A stretch of 64,000 nt of DNA from Cymbidium sinense (taxonomy: Eukaryota; Streptophyta; Magnoliopsida; Asparagales; Orchidaceae), in assembly GCA_021442155.1 (NCBI GenBank), contig CM038222.1, forward strand, positions 56,864,266 through 56,928,265, read 5' to 3'. This document shows positions 35,160-51,050 of the stretch, piece after piece. The notes below the pieces were generated by a model that saw only the letters and a program-made list of their open reading frames with translations, was not told where the DNA came from and did no database searches. A program made the translations under genes and the position numbers. Each line of letters begins with the position of its first letter. Within the stretch, counting starts at the first letter, position 1.

Positions 35160-36329
35160 AATGCTATGCTATGCTTTCGTCAACAATACTTTATACCGTA
35201 GATCTTTGAACAAATGTGGCTACGATGCCTAGATGTAGATGAAGTTAGTAAAGTGATAGTTGAAGTTCATGAAGGACTTTGTGGTGCACATCAGTCAAAT
35301 CCCAAGATGGCAGTAAAGATCAAAAAGATGGGTTATTATTGGCCAACTATGGTGAGAGACTGTATTAATCATGCTAAGAAGTGTCATGAGTGTCAAGTAC
35401 ATGGGCATCTCATCCATTAACCTCCAAATTCATTACACCTAACAATAGCATCCTGACCATTTGAATGTTGGGGTACAAATGTAATTGGACCAATTGATCC
35501 ACCGTCATCAACTGGACATCATTTCATTCTAGCAGCGACTGACTATTTCTCTAAGTGGGATGAGGCTACCCCATTTAAAGAAGTTACTGCTGACCGAGTG
35601 GTCAACTTCTTCATGTATAATGTGGTCTATAGATTTGGAGTATCACGCCAAATAATTTTTGACAATGGCACAGCTTTCAAAAGTGCAAAGATTTATAGAT
35701 TCATCGATCGACACAAAATTGATTGGCGATACTCTTCAATATACAATTCAAAAGAAAATAGTTTGGCGGAAGCCTTCAACAAGACATTAGTCAAGCTGCT
35801 CAAAAAGATTCTCACTAAAAATAAAAGATAATGTCATATCAAGCTAGTAGATGCACTATGGGCATATCGAACCACCTACAAGACGCCGACTAAAGCCACT
35901 CCCTATTCATTGGTATTTGAAACTGAAGTAGTTATTCTACTTGAAGTTAAGTAGCCTTCACTTCGAGTAGCCATCCAATACAATCTAACTGAAGATCAAA
36001 ATGCTCATCTAAGAATGGAGGAACTCGACGTGCTTGATGAAGTTAGAATATAAGCTCATCAAAATCTGGAAGTCTATCGAGCAAAGATGTTTAGGGCTTT
36101 TGACCATACGGTGTGGCCTCGAATATTTTGAAAAGGGGAATTGGTCTTGGTGTTGAGAAGACCAATTATTCCTAATCAAAAATTTGGTGGCAAATTTGAG
36201 CCTAATTGGGAAGGCCCTTTCGTCATTGAAAAAGTATATCAAGGAGGGGCATACCAACTCATTGACCTAAATGGTGAAAGACTAATGCCGCTAATTAATG
36301 GTCCATACTTGAAAAAGTATTATACATGA
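35160..36329 (+). pseudogene. Integrase of Tat element B
   Basis: Zinc-binding region VEVHEGLCGAHQSNPKM ... KKCHECQVHGHLIH (35250-35420). Core blocks: the first Asp position reads WGTNVIGPIDPP, so the Asp is mutated (A has CIDVIGPI). The second, IIFDNGTAFKSAK (35650), and Glu in SLAEAFNKTLVK (35765) are intact. The C-terminal PNQKFGGKFEPNWEGPFVIE and KVYQGGAYQLIDLNGERLMP block (36170-36290) ends LKKYYT, stop at 36327. Stops after HLIH and near 35829 break it. No chromodomain is visible, as in Tat elements. Confidence 0.9.
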
Positions 36330-36844
36330 CAAATATATTCTCAATGTATAATAGAAATTCTCCTACCAGACAGGGGGCATTTTTTTAGTATATCTATTTA
36401 GTTCAACATCATGCTTCATGCCGAGATCCCTAAATAAATATACTCACTCCAGATGAAAAACTTTTCTGTGAAAGTTCCCTTATTACAGAGGGGCATTTTT
36501 AGATTTTTATATATAGATGAAATCGATGTCGTATGTTAAAACCCTCTTAAGAGCATATCAATTCAAATATTGATGTATTTGCATATTTTCATCTTGAAAG
36601 TTCCTCTAAATGTGCTTTAAAATTTCCCCTGCAAAATAGGAGCATTTTTAGTTCATGTTAAGTTTATTTGAGTTGACGTCGTGCTATAAGATGAGATCCT
36701 CAAATATCTTCTGATTCAGGTTGACATTGAGCTTTAGGCCAAAATCCTTGAATATATATCCATGATTTTCATTATTAAGTTGCAGGTTCTTACAGTAACA
36801 AAAAGAATTTATTGCTACACAAGAAAACACAGTCATAAATGTCA

Positions 36845-38150
36845 AGAAAAATTTATCTCCCAGATTTGCTAAATTCTGGAGATCAAGCCAAAAGAACTCT
36901 CAATTTTGGAAGCTTCAATCAACTGAGTTGGAAAAACATCAACCTTTACATCCTAAAGTCTAGGACATGGATGGGTTCTAAAGGTTGAACTCAATAAACA
37001 AATGGTCGAGTTGTCTCTCCTCACTCAACAAGCCGGAAAGAAGACCGCAGTGAAAGAGCCCTCATTCGTCAGTCTGATGACAAAACCAACAACGTATTAC
37101 AGCTTAAGTCGAAGACTCGAGTAGATTGTAAAGGTTGAACTCAACAAGCCCAAATGTGGCAGAGTTGCTGACGCTCTCCTCACTTAACAAGCCGTAAGAA
37201 AAGGCCGCAATGAAAGAGCCCATACTTGTCAGTCCAATGATGATTCAATCTCAAACCAAATCCAGCTTAGTAATTACAAGCAATCAGGATCCAAGAGATC
37301 TTTTTACTTGATCGATAGACCAAGACAATTTGAAGAAACTCTCAATTCAGAGCTACCTCAAATCAATCTATATATTACCCGTAGGGTGATATCTCAACTT
37401 ATTCTCTAATGATCTGATCAAGCTCAAAGCACAGATTAAAGTCAATCTCCTCATCAAGTTCATCAAAGCACAAAGCACAGGACCGAGGAAGTAATTCCAT
37501 AGTTCATACAAAGTCGATGACTGAACTAAAGGAATTTTGTGATTATTTAGTATGTTAATACGCACATTGCTAGACTAATAACTCAACATTGACCCTATAT
37601 AAGCTAGAAGGCTGGGTCATCTGTATGCACCCTTCAATGAATCTGTCAAAGCAGCAAGCATAGGGTTCATGGCATACATATACTTCCTGACAAGTCAATA
37701 TGGACAAATCAGGTCAGTCCTTCATCAAGTCCATCAAGCTTAAAGGTAGGATAGAAGGAATTTCAAATCTAACCAAGCACGGATAAATCAAATCCCCAGC
37801 AGAATCTTACATCAAAATAAATAAACTAATTCCTCCATCAAACCCAACTAAGCACGAAGCTAGGATTGGAGGAAACTCAAATCTATAATGACATAAAAGA
37901 AAGAGATCTTTAGCAAAGCCATTGAAGTAGATAGTAGATGGTATAAGAACTCTTATCTATCCGACAAGTTAATTCTGATAAATCATTCAACCCCGTCATT
38001 TAGCATGTCCTAAATAAGGCATTATACTAATGACAAATCCTATCAAAAGCTCCGTAAGCTAGTGCTCGAAGTTGAAATGATCCAAGTTCTATGGCCAGCC
38101 CAAAAGGTCAACTAGTTTTCAACAAACGTGACTTCCTCCATGCGTGAATC
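36845..38150 (-). other. Antisense gene remnant in the 3' region of Tat element B
   Basis: Same antisense series as in A and C. On the minus strand from 38150 downward: CDSRMEEVTFVEN, stop, LTFWAGHRTWII; block LASCLVGFDGGISLFILM, stop, DSAGDLIYPCLVRFEIPS starting after TTATAG at 37883; TCQEVYVCHEPYACCFDRFI; HKIPLVQSSTLYELWN with LMNLMRRLTLICALSLI (37368-37565); SFIAAFSYGLLSEESVSNSA (about 37150-37215) with a damaged repeat near 37040; DVKVDVFPTQLIEAS at about 36930. It has one or two stops per block, so it is more decayed than C. The amino-acid blocks match across copies although the DNA between them drifts. Confidence 0.58.
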
Positions 38151-38169
38151 ACATTTGTTGGGGGTCATT

Positions 38170-42391
<4,222 letters not shown>

Positions 42392-43480
42392 GTACGTTAA
42401 TTCAAGTAAATAGAAAAGCAATAGAAATTAAGAGCAATCACTCTCGTAGACCTCTCCAAATCCAAAATATTAAGTTCAAAGATGTCAACTTTTAATGAAA
42501 TCCCAAGCTGGTATAAGCGATGGCGTAAGTCAATAGTGTGTGTCGATCATATGTGCGATAGCATTCGTCAATGCTGTTGGCAATGATGTAATCAGGTGCT
42601 GGTAGTTAAGACTATGTAGATAGTCGATAATCCAATGATAGCGGTTAGATGATGGTGGTGTTAGTGGCCAAAAATGGTGTCATGGTGGCGATGTGATGAT
42701 GATAATTAGTAGTGGTGGACGACTGTTGCGGAGGTGATAATACACGGTCAAGTGGCGGTGATTGGCGGGTAATTAGTGGTGATGTCTAACGACGTCGACG
42801 ATGGCGACTGTGGCGTCGATTACAGCAATCAATATGATGGCAGTTTGGTGGCTCAAATTTTCTTTTTTAAACATTATTTTTCAAGGAATAGAAAAGAATT
42901 AATATGAGTAATAAAATCACCCGATTTTGTTTTATGACTTGTGATTGTCTTTCTTTTTTTAAATGCATTTGAGTGAATTTAATTGTAAATTCATATACAT
43001 AGTGTATATGTAAAGATTTGTATCTAAGAGTTTATGATTGAAAATTAAAAAGCTCTTAATTATTAGACTAAATTGGCTTGCACGACATAGTGCCCATTAT
43101 AAGTTGGTGCATTAAATACTAAGTTGGTTCTACCTGTTTTTTGAGATTTTACATGCTATTGCTGATCACGCTTATGTTGATGATTTCAAATCAGTTAGAA
43201 TGGATTCAACATCTGCAAATAATTTTTTTTTAATTTTTGATTGATTGAGAATTTTCAGCTGAAATCCTGAAATTGAGTTCTATTTAAAACTTTTAGATTT
43301 TGAATGGTATTTCAGAAAACTCATAATAATTGTAAATAATCTATTAAAATTTTATCATCAATACCTCATTAAATTATTGGAACATTTATTTCTTATGATA
43401 TTCATTTTAATTAGATGAGTTGTTTCATATCTTAAATAAGTTTCTATAATTTTTTATAATAAAATAATTATAATTATAAT
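42392..43480. other. Intergenic DNA, no gene recognised
   Basis: The first 450 bases include a degenerate GT/GTGGCG-rich stretch (about 42640-42850, for example GGTGGCGATGTGATGATGA). The rest is AT-rich. No ORF with a recognisable product on either strand. Confidence 0.6.
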
Positions 43481-43481
43481 T

Positions 43482-43736
43482 GAGGCCTTATTTGAGCCAA
43501 TATGGCGATGTGATTTCATGCGTCATATGCTTAATATTTTTTAAATCTATGACAAAAAAAACTACGTTTTTCAACATGACTATCTGTGAAGATAGTTAAA
43601 AAGCTGTAGATTGATTTTTGTAAAATAAGAAAAAATTGTATATATCAATTACAGCTTCTTCAAATAACTTTTTTCTATAACACATTCATTATTATTATTA
43701 TTTTTTATACAACTGGAGTTATCCCAAATAGACCCA
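43482..43736. mobile_element. Possible MITE of about 255 bp
   Basis: The left end GAGGCCTTATTTGAGCCAA and the complement of the right end GGGTCTATTTGGGATAA are similar imperfect terminal repeats around an AT-rich, non-coding core. No target duplication could be fixed. Low confidence. Confidence 0.35.
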
Positions 43737-43782
43737 AGTTTTGAAACAGATAAATTTCAACTTTTTTTATGATGAGATTTTT

Positions 43783-44660
43783 AAATCAAATGAGAGTTTT
43801 AAAGATTTGATTTTGATAATAGAAATGAGTTATAATAGAAATTTCCTGCTGAAATTATATCAAAATATTCGGCTAATAATTTTTTGGTTCACAAATTAAA
43901 TGAAGATATAAATATTTTAAACCAGTCATTTATAAAATATTAGTTTGTGCGCCAAAAAAATATTAATAAAATAATTTGGTATATTTTTAATTTGCTATTA
44001 AAATTATACCAAATTAAATTTTAAATGAATGTATAAATATCTGTAAAGTGATATTCTTTAGACGCTGAATTGTGAATATGTTGCTGTGAATTATATCTAG
44101 AGGTATTAAATATTATGTTTATTTCTACCTGTTCATCTCTGCATTCCTTCTTTATTTTATTTTATTTTTTTTATTTTAAAATATTTGATTCATTTTTTAT
44201 GACAAATTCACATACTATGCATTCTCTAAATACTTTAATCTGTGAGAATTTTCCTCTATTTATAGATTCAAATCAATTCCTAAACTTTACTTAGTACATA
44301 AAAGAGAATTTAAATAGATAACTCTTCGAATTATGTTACAATTAGAATACGACAATAAATTATTATGATATTTATCTTGAACTAAGTTGAAGATTATAAC
44401 TTATATCACGAAGACTATACACGACTAAAATTTTATGGCCCACAAATTAAATGAATATATAAATGTTCATTTAATATTATTTTAATGAGATTAAATTAAT
44501 GAACATATAAATGCATAATAATGTACATTTATATGTTCATTTAATTTGTAGGCAAAAAAAATATTAACCGAATAACTTCGTATAATTTTAATAGCAAAGC
44601 TCGTATCAATATAACATTTCTATTATCTAAATCAAGGCATTAAAACTCTCATTTGATTTC
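43783..44660. repeat. AT-rich foldback-type inverted repeat
   Basis: About 130 bases starting AAATCAAATGAGAGTTTTAA at 43782 return inverted near 44525-44660. A second plus-oriented arm (ACAAATTAAATGAATATATA, about 44440) pairs with about 44515-44545 through a short loop. Non-coding. It may be a foldback transposon or nested MITEs. Confidence 0.6.
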
Positions 44661-44833
44661 AAATTTTAACGGTTTCAAAAATCAGTTATGATCGTAATTT
44701 AAATTAATTTTATAGTAACAGTCATCTAATTAAAATTCATTCTATATGAAATAAATGTTTCTATAATTTAATGAAATCATATGCAATAAAGTTATAATGA
44801 ATTATTAAATTTATTTTAAAATGAGCACCATTA

Positions 44834-44835
<2 letters not shown>

Positions 44836-44876
<41 letters not shown>
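44836..44876. repeat. (TA)n microsatellite
   Basis: About 20 TA units in AT-rich spacer DNA. The region from 44680 to 45060 holds nothing else that I recognise; it is probably the 3' flank of the CASP-like gene. Confidence 0.95.
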
Positions 44877-44880
<4 letters not shown>

Positions 44881-45070
44881 ATTATGCCACAACAAATAAA
44901 CTAACAAGCTTACAAACATTAAAATAAAATCATATATAAATGAAAAGAAAAAAAAATGCATAAAGAAAATCATTAATTGAACCCCAAATCATCATTGCTA
45001 CAAATAACATTTCTTTTCATATAAAGTAAAACATAAGCATTTACACTCCATTCATACTCTGTAGATTCTT

Positions 45071-45836
45071 TTAATGCACAACAGTCCCTTGTCTTCTCCC
45101 CTCTTCTTTGGCAGCAACTGAAGGAGGTTCAAACTCTCTAAAAACCCTTAAAGCTGAGATCAGAGAAAGGCAAATGAAGCAAAGAAGAGCAAGAAAATGG
45201 AGAACCAGAGAGGCTTTTCCTTTGCTGCAGAACTTCATAAAGTAGCTGCAGACCTCACTCCATGAGACCTCTCTGTCTCCCTGATGAGCCAGATAGAGAA
45301 GCTCTGCTACTGCTGAGCTCGATGTCACCATTAGATAACCTATAAGCTGAGAAATTGAGGTGTTAAATACTGAAAATTGTTTGCATGATAGATTTCCAAT
45401 TGTGATTTAAGTCTAATAAAAAAACTGTCGGATAAGATTTAAATCTGGTTAATTCCTGCTATGTTTTATAACCAATAGCCTCTAAAGTTTACATATGAGT
45501 GAAATTAGTTCCAGATCAAAAGATGAGGCTTACCTTTGATACCAACAGTCGATGAGTAAGATTCAAACTAAAAAATTAGTAAACCAACTGTTATTTTATT
45601 TTTCATTTAGAATTATTTTGTACTTGTTTTGGGAATCTTAACAAATTGTTTGGAAAAGATGAGGTACAGTGAGATGATTTAGAGGAACACCATTAAGGAT
45701 TCGATAGAACCTGATCTAGAAGAAAGAAACCCCATGCAGTTTTGTTATCTCGAAGTCTCATCAATAGGGTTGCTGAGATTAGCGCGTAGGGGGCTGAGAT
45801 GCAGTTCATTGAGAACAAGAACCTGCACAAAAACTC

Positions 45837-45870
<34 letters not shown>

Positions 45871-46047
45871 AAGAGAGAGGGAGAGTTCTGACTTGAAGCC
45901 AGAGATATTGGTGAACTCAACCTTGCCATATTGATCAGTTGAATCCTTGACCTGCACCACCGTGAATGCTGATGCAATGGTGAGGGGAAGTACAGAGAGT
46001 CTGAGAAAGATTTCAAAAGATCTGAGATTAACATGCAAACCATTCAT
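45071..46047 (-). CDS. CASP-like membrane protein (CASPL, 2D-like), three exons
   Basis: Four-helix membrane protein of the CASP/CASPL (DUF588, MARVEL-related) family; CASPs organise Casparian-strip membrane domains, while the roles of most CASPLs are unclear. Proposed exons: 45893-46047, 45711-45822, 45071-45346, giving 180 codons with an intact frame, a normal family length. Introns are GT-AG: 70 bases (45823-45892) and 364 bases (45347-45710). Helices at about residues 12-33, 53-73, 83-109 and 135-157. Family marks: Arg16 in [24 protein letters not shown], Asp88 in [32 protein letters not shown] and the Cys pair 122/129 in the outer loop. The C-terminal half and FEPPSV end resemble CASPL2C/2D. 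The start ATG at 46047 gives the expected short N-terminus. It is the only intact host gene seen. Confidence 0.9.
45841..45868. repeat. (GA)n microsatellite inside CASPL intron 1
   Basis: Fourteen GA units (CT on the coding strand) fill much of the 70-base intron and form its pyrimidine tract. Confidence 0.95.
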
Positions 46048-46087
46048 CTTTTGAAAGGTTATGAAAGAAAAAGAGGAAAGTAGGGGG

Positions 46088-46118
<31 letters not shown>

Positions 46119-46226
46119 CGAGAGAAGCTCAGGAGGATGGCCACTTAAACAAACCCGAAAGTGTGGTGGGTGAAAGGCCGTAAGTGAGGCTGCTGCTAAT
46201 GTAGCTAAGAGAGAGAGAGAGAGAGA
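46088..46226. repeat. Two (GA)n tracts in the CASPL leader region
   Basis: GA runs at 46088-46114 and 46208-46226. On the gene's strand they are CT-rich, as in many plant 5' untranslated regions. Confidence 0.9.
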
Positions 46227-46252
46227 CGGAGTGTGAGAGATATTTCCTTTGG

Positions 46253-46263
46253 GCTATATTTAG
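46253..46263 (-). promoter_or_regulatory. Possible TATA box of the CASPL gene
   Basis: Minus strand CTAAATATAGC about 210 bases before the ATG. It would place transcription start near 46225, giving a CT-rich leader. Position and sequence are plausible; unproven. Confidence 0.4.
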
Positions 46264-46430
46264 AAAGTGGTCCATTGCGTTGACAGTACTTAAGGTAATT
46301 TTTTTAAATTAAATATAATTATAAGTTTAATTAGATAATTAAATATTAATAAAAAAAATTTAAGAATAGATATGGATTAATTCGACCGGCCACCACGCCG
46401 TGACTCGATGGCGTATGTTCGCGTTAAGTC

Positions 46431-46485
46431 AGCCGTCGCTCGCTAATTGGGCGGCTTCACCGTCGCCCAATTAGTGGCGGCGGCT
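46431..46485. repeat. Perfect-core hairpin at the left end of the MULE
   Basis: CTAATTGGGCG (46443-46453) and CGCCCAATTAG (46464-46474) are exact inverted copies with a 10-base loop. The arms extend imperfectly to AGCCGTCGCT and TGGCGGCGGCT. GAATTGGGCGGCT recurs at 46499. Confidence 0.9.
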
Positions 46486-47094
46486 GATTTACCGCTATGA
46501 ATTGGGCGGCTCTCAATATTGGGGCGATGAACCCGATTGACCCTAATACCTCGGTTTGTTTCGACGTCATTCCGCCGCGATTCCTCCGCACTCTCGAGCT
46601 CGAGCGCACAACATCCCCGTCCGACCGCCGTTCTCGCAACATCGGAGCTTCCCTGCACCCGTCGGCATATCTTCAACCCTTACATTGTGTCGTCTCCCTC
46701 GAGTATACGGAATAAACTTATTTTTCTTGCCGACAGCCGCGTTTATGGCGTTTGACACTTTCCTCTCTCATATAGCAGGGTTTGAAAGCCAACATTAGCT
46801 TAGGCACGATTTGACTCCATTTTGTTTGGGAAGTTACACGTGGATTCGACTAATTTTGCACATCCGTCGTTATTTGTAAACTCACGGTAAATCCATACTT
46901 CTTCCAATTTATAAAGTAATGGAGTATGTATGGTAGGAATTTGAGTAGTATTTTAGACTTTTGTTTAGGTTTTGAGTTGTTTGTTTGCGTAGGCGTTGCG
47001 ATTATTCAGGTGTTAAGTAGCTATATAGTTTGTTTGGCAAGAATGAACAAATAATTTGTTTCGCTGATCCTTTTCTATAGAAGTGAATTAAGTA

Positions 47095-47815
47095 TCGATG
47101 AGAAGCTCAGTCCAAGTTACGTGGGAGGAAATCGTCCGATTAAGGTTACGCGTCGCAACACCCTGGGGGAAGCAGCAATTATGAGAATCTTGTACATTGA
47201 TCCAGAGCGCTACACAGTCACTCTAACAGGTTGTTATGCAGTGAGTGGTGGATTTATAGCGTATGTAATATCTGATGATGATGTTTACGAAGTTACACTT
47301 GACGAAGCTTCCCGTCAGATGTTGGTGTTGTATGTCGAACTGAAAGATGTTAATATTGCATCCACATCAGCTGATCCGGTAGTAAGATCAGTAGATATAT
47401 AGTTAACGGATACGCGATTTCATCGCGCAAACACCTCAGGGGATACAGCGGCTTTGATAGGTTGATTCCCGGGTAGTAGTTAACATTTATATGATTATAC
47501 TTGTAATAATTAATATGATAATTTGTTGCTCAACTTATAAGTTATATGGCAGCGACGATGTTGTATATCGTTCGGATGAACCGTATGTGCCTCGAGTGTG
47601 CAAATGAGGTATCGACTAGAAAAGGCTCAAGTAGTGAGTTTGAGAAGGATATTAGTGATGATGACTGCTCAATCGTTTGGCTTGAGAATATAGACAATCA
47701 TAATCTGCTGAAAAATAACTCATTTCATAATATTGACAGTGAGAATCATATGTTGTCCACAAACGAGTATGTCCGGATGTGTGAAATTACGAGAGAGTGG
47801 AGCAACGATGTTTAA
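47095..47815 (+). pseudogene. MULE protein N-terminal (MuDR-type) domain and acidic linker
   Basis: Reads YVGGNRPIKVTRRNTLGE, ILYIDPERYTVTLTGCYAVS, GGFIAYVISDDDVYEVTLDE and MLVLYVELKDVNIASTS (47115-47401), the pattern of the N-terminal domain of plant MuDR-type transposases. A TAG at 47401 and frame changes follow. 47546-47815 continues with an acidic, Ser/Asp-rich region (SSEFEKDISDDDCSIVWLEN, then ENHMLSTNEYVRMCEITREW), which is the usual low-complexity linker in front of the transposase. The domain's job is not well known. Confidence 0.72.
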
Positions 47816-47869
47816 TTTGACGGCCCATCTGACAAAACTGCCCTAACAGATGAAATTGAAATTCCAAAT

Positions 47870-49220
47870 GACATTGTTGAAGGTATGTGTTTCGCAAGTA
47901 AACGGAGTCTGCAATTTGCTATTGTTGGTGGTGCATAGTAAATAATGTTCAATTCCAAACAGTTACTTCTAACCAGAAGAACTACACGGTTGTATGTGTA
48001 CAACATGATAATCCTAGAAGGCCCTCTAAGTGCGCGTAGCAGAAGCACGCCAGGGGTGCTTGGAGAATATCAAGAGTTGGTGAAAACCATAGATGTATCA
48101 ATGCAAAGCAGCATCACATCGATGTAGTTCAAAATTCATACTTACTTCATTATACCTATAATCGCACCGATAGATCAAAACCAGAGAGATTATAGGTAGA
48201 ATGGAGTCAAAATTCAATGTTAAAGTTTCATATGAAAGCTTGGGATGCAAGTAAGGCAATAAAAAAATCAATATTTGGTGGAAGAGTCCTATGGACTCTC
48301 GACTTTATATGGAATCAGTTTTACACAGCCTAATTCAATTTACCACTACGCAGATTTAGAGACTTTTTTGGCTCTTTGGACCTTCAATAATGGGATGGAG
48401 GTCACCGGTTGAGCTTACGACTTTTTTTGGGCAAGTATCGTGGTACATTATTAACAGCCGTAGGAATCGACGGCAATAATGGGTTGTTTCCTCTAGCTTT
48501 TGCTATTGTGGAATCCGAGAATGTTGATTCGTGGTTGTGGTTCTTGCTGTGCTTGCATGATGTGTTGTGTCAGTAGACATGATTTGTGCATAATATCGAT
48601 AAACATGCGGTCTATGGATGCAAAGAGATTTTTCAGATGGCATTGTTCGCATTTGAAAAATTTTAAAAAGGTCGACGGTTGGGGATTGGTGATGTAGATT
48701 TTCTATGCCAAAAGATGTATATGACAAAATATGATGATATTCGCCGTTCAACCGCTTTAATGTTAGATATAAAAATGAAAGAAGGACAATTGGCTTGTAG
48801 TGACCTATATAAATGGGGCATGATGGTGGGCGTTATGGGACAATGACAACGAATGCATCTGAGTGTTTTAATGGTGTTCTGAAACGGGCACGTGGTTTAC
48901 CGATTCAGGCTTTAATCACTATTATCTATTACAACTTAGTAGCCTTGTTCATGAAATGATTATCCACTACTACTTAGCAAGAGGAAGTCAGCTTGTCTAT
49001 TTATACTCAAAAGATCTCCACACTGCATACGCATCAGGGGGAGGCTAGGCATTTCCCTGAACCTGTAAATATCAACCCACGTGAGATGCAGGTTTTTGAC
49101 AGGTCCAGCCGATCATTCAGAGTTGATTTGCTAGATAATGGCCTCTATAATTATAATTGTGGCAGAACGATCATATATCATTATCCATGCCCACATGTGA
49201 TTGCTGCATTGGGATTTTGA
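47870..49220 (+). pseudogene. MULE transposase core with SWIM zinc finger (broken)
   Basis: Starts with IPNDIVEGMCFASKRSLQFA, the FAR1/MuDR-like DNA-binding lead-in. The transposase core is clearest at 48430-48575: GKYRGTLLTAVGIDGNNGLF followed by PLAFAIVESENVDSWLWFLL, with the second catalytic Asp in GIDGN. The first Asp (in the usual DGTHLY) is destroyed by a frameshift at about 48420. Near 48990-49215 comes the SWIM finger, FPEPVNINPREMQVFD ... NYNCGRTIIYHYPCPHVIAA, where the first Cys of CxC is lost. Frames change at least five times, so no transposase is made. Confidence 0.85.
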
Positions 49221-49589
49221 CGGTTGAACCATCTCACATGTGTGTCACAGTACTACACTCTGCAGCTGTATAAGTTGACATACATAAATGAATTTCATAC
49301 TCTACCGATATTGGCCATCCATCTCTAGTGTAGAGCATGGATTAGTCACGCAGCCCACCTAACTTTCGAAGGTCGCCGACCTGTATGAATAGATTCAAAA
49401 AACACAATGGATGAAAATGTAGTAGGTAGAGCGAACTTGTAGCATATGCAAAAAATGTCACTACTGTCATCGTTCTCATAATATTAACAATACGCAGACA
49501 TTTTCCAATAGGATAATGCTTATCTTTCTCTTTCTCGGTTGTAACGCTCTACTTAGATTTTACAATATTAACACTTATATTTATGCTCG

Positions 49590-51050
49590 AGGTACAATGG
49601 CGAGGACCACCGCCACTGGCGTCGCGTAGCCATGCTAGTGAGGCCACCCCACCATTGGAGCCTATACCTACTGAGGTTCATCCTAGCATTGCCTCCCTAC
49701 GTGGGTGGCATCGAGCCGCCACCTGATCGTAAGTGATTTTATTTTTATTTATGTTACGCTTTGCTTACATTTTATTTCGTGACATTATTTTTTTTTGAGC
49801 ACCGTATTTCAGGCCGCATCACACTTGCTTATGCAAGGAGTGGCCCATCACATGCGCATTCATCATCGAAGCGTGTGGGTTCGCATCGTTAGCCTACGCT
49901 TCATCCGACTAGATCATCATTCACGTTTTGAGATGGTCTCCGCATACCAATACCTTCCACCTGCGTGGTGAGATGATGCGACGCTGACGTGGCGATGATC
50001 CCGGACTATGGGTTGATGGGCCACCTATCATAGACAAGGGCGAGAACACACCGATTGGATGATTTGGACGACACCCTTACCGATGTGATGTATCATGATC
50101 CGATCCAGATCATATCGACATTCGTGATGGGTCGTGCACACGCAGACATGCATGCCAATCGAGGTGGCTGTGGACTTTCTGTGGAGTCATACACCACCGA
50201 GCATGGGAGTTCTTCCGCCTTTATTTTATATTTTATTTCGACACGCTTCATCACTGACTCGGTTCGTGAGGTCCACCAAAGATTTATACCACTCGGATGA
50301 CCTGGATTCCTTTAGCATGATGTCTATGGGTGGAGCAATTTTAGCTCATCTATATAGGGAGTTGCACGAGTCGACTAGGCCCAACAGGGCCAACATGGCT
50401 AGTTGCCTACACCTCCTTCAGATTTGGGCTTGGGAGCATATTCATGTAGGTAGGACGACTCTACATGTTCCATATCCTGCTGAGCTTGCTGGTTGGTTTG
50501 AGGTATATATTGTTAATTGCACTTTCAAATTATATATGTATGTTTAAACTATTTTTTTTGTGTAGATGGAATGAGAAGTATGTTCGTCAACAGCCAATGA
50601 CGAATGTTGCAGTGTACAGAAATGAGCTAGATGGCTTGTGGAAAATACAGGTTGGATCTGCAGATAACACTTTAGTTTAAATATCTGTAATGCAGATTAT
50701 ATTTTAGCATAATTTTTACTATATGTGCAGGTGATCTGGGAGCCGTATAGTGAAAGATCATGACATCTATCGATACATGCTCGGGCTCGAGCAAGACGAG
50801 TCCCTCTTATCAGCTGGAAGAGGGTTGAGTGGAATTTACCATATAGAGTGTTGCGCCAGTACGACTTTATTCCAGAGTAGATGTAGCCCCAGTTGACCCT
50901 AGTTTCAAAAGGGTCGATGGTCGGGGTAAAGCGGATGCCGACTGGGTTGATTACCACCAGTCGTACATTACCGCTTGGGAGAGGCAGAGGGATTGCCTCA
51001 TCGAGGGCTTAGATGAGGATGAGGAAGATAGCAATCGTTAATGCATGTCC
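49590..51050 (+). pseudogene. Plant mobile domain (PMD, MAIN-like) carried by the MULE
   Basis: A degenerate start near 49925 (NTFHLRGEMM-like, then LWVDGPPI). The clear part, 50134-50505, reads LPPLFYILFRHASSLTRFVR, DSFSMMSMGGAILAHLYREL and NMASCLHLLQIWAWEHIHVG, the PMD signature of MAIN/MAIL and PP7-long-form-like proteins. At 50505-50567 the reading breaks in an intron-like stretch (GTATATATT to TTTTTGTGTAG), then continues WNEKYVRQQPMTNVAVYRNE. A second intron-like gap leads to VIWEPYSERS (50733) and RVPLISWKRVEWNLPYRVLR. MAIN proteins act in meristem maintenance and silencing. This copy has many stops. Confidence 0.78.

Larger units (their letters stand above)
29286..38169 (+). mobile_element. 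Tat element B, chimeric internal region
   Basis: A plus-strand interior from the PBS at 29290 to a polypurine tract TTGGGGGTCATT at 38158-38169. The left part (29286 to about 31690) is a deletion-type interior: 5' ORF, then directly the integrase C-terminus and 3' flank. At about 31690 it changes to sequence from a coding-type copy: protease, RT, RNase H, second RNase H, integrase, and again the 3' flank. The integrase C-terminus and following segment are thus present twice (30820-31690 and 35890-36790). Recombination between two family members explains this best. On its left it touches the U3 start of A's LTR instead of its own LTR. Confidence 0.88.

Noticed and set aside
42392..42396. Target site duplication of element B (GTACG)
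   Set aside because: The bases before LTR1 are CTACA, and LTR1 and LTR3 probably come from different insertions, so the partial match carries no weight.
46497..46798. Several overlapping ORFs in the GC-rich left end of the MULE
   Set aside because: Open in many frames because of composition; no similarity to MULE proteins, and the recognisable protein starts only near 47095.
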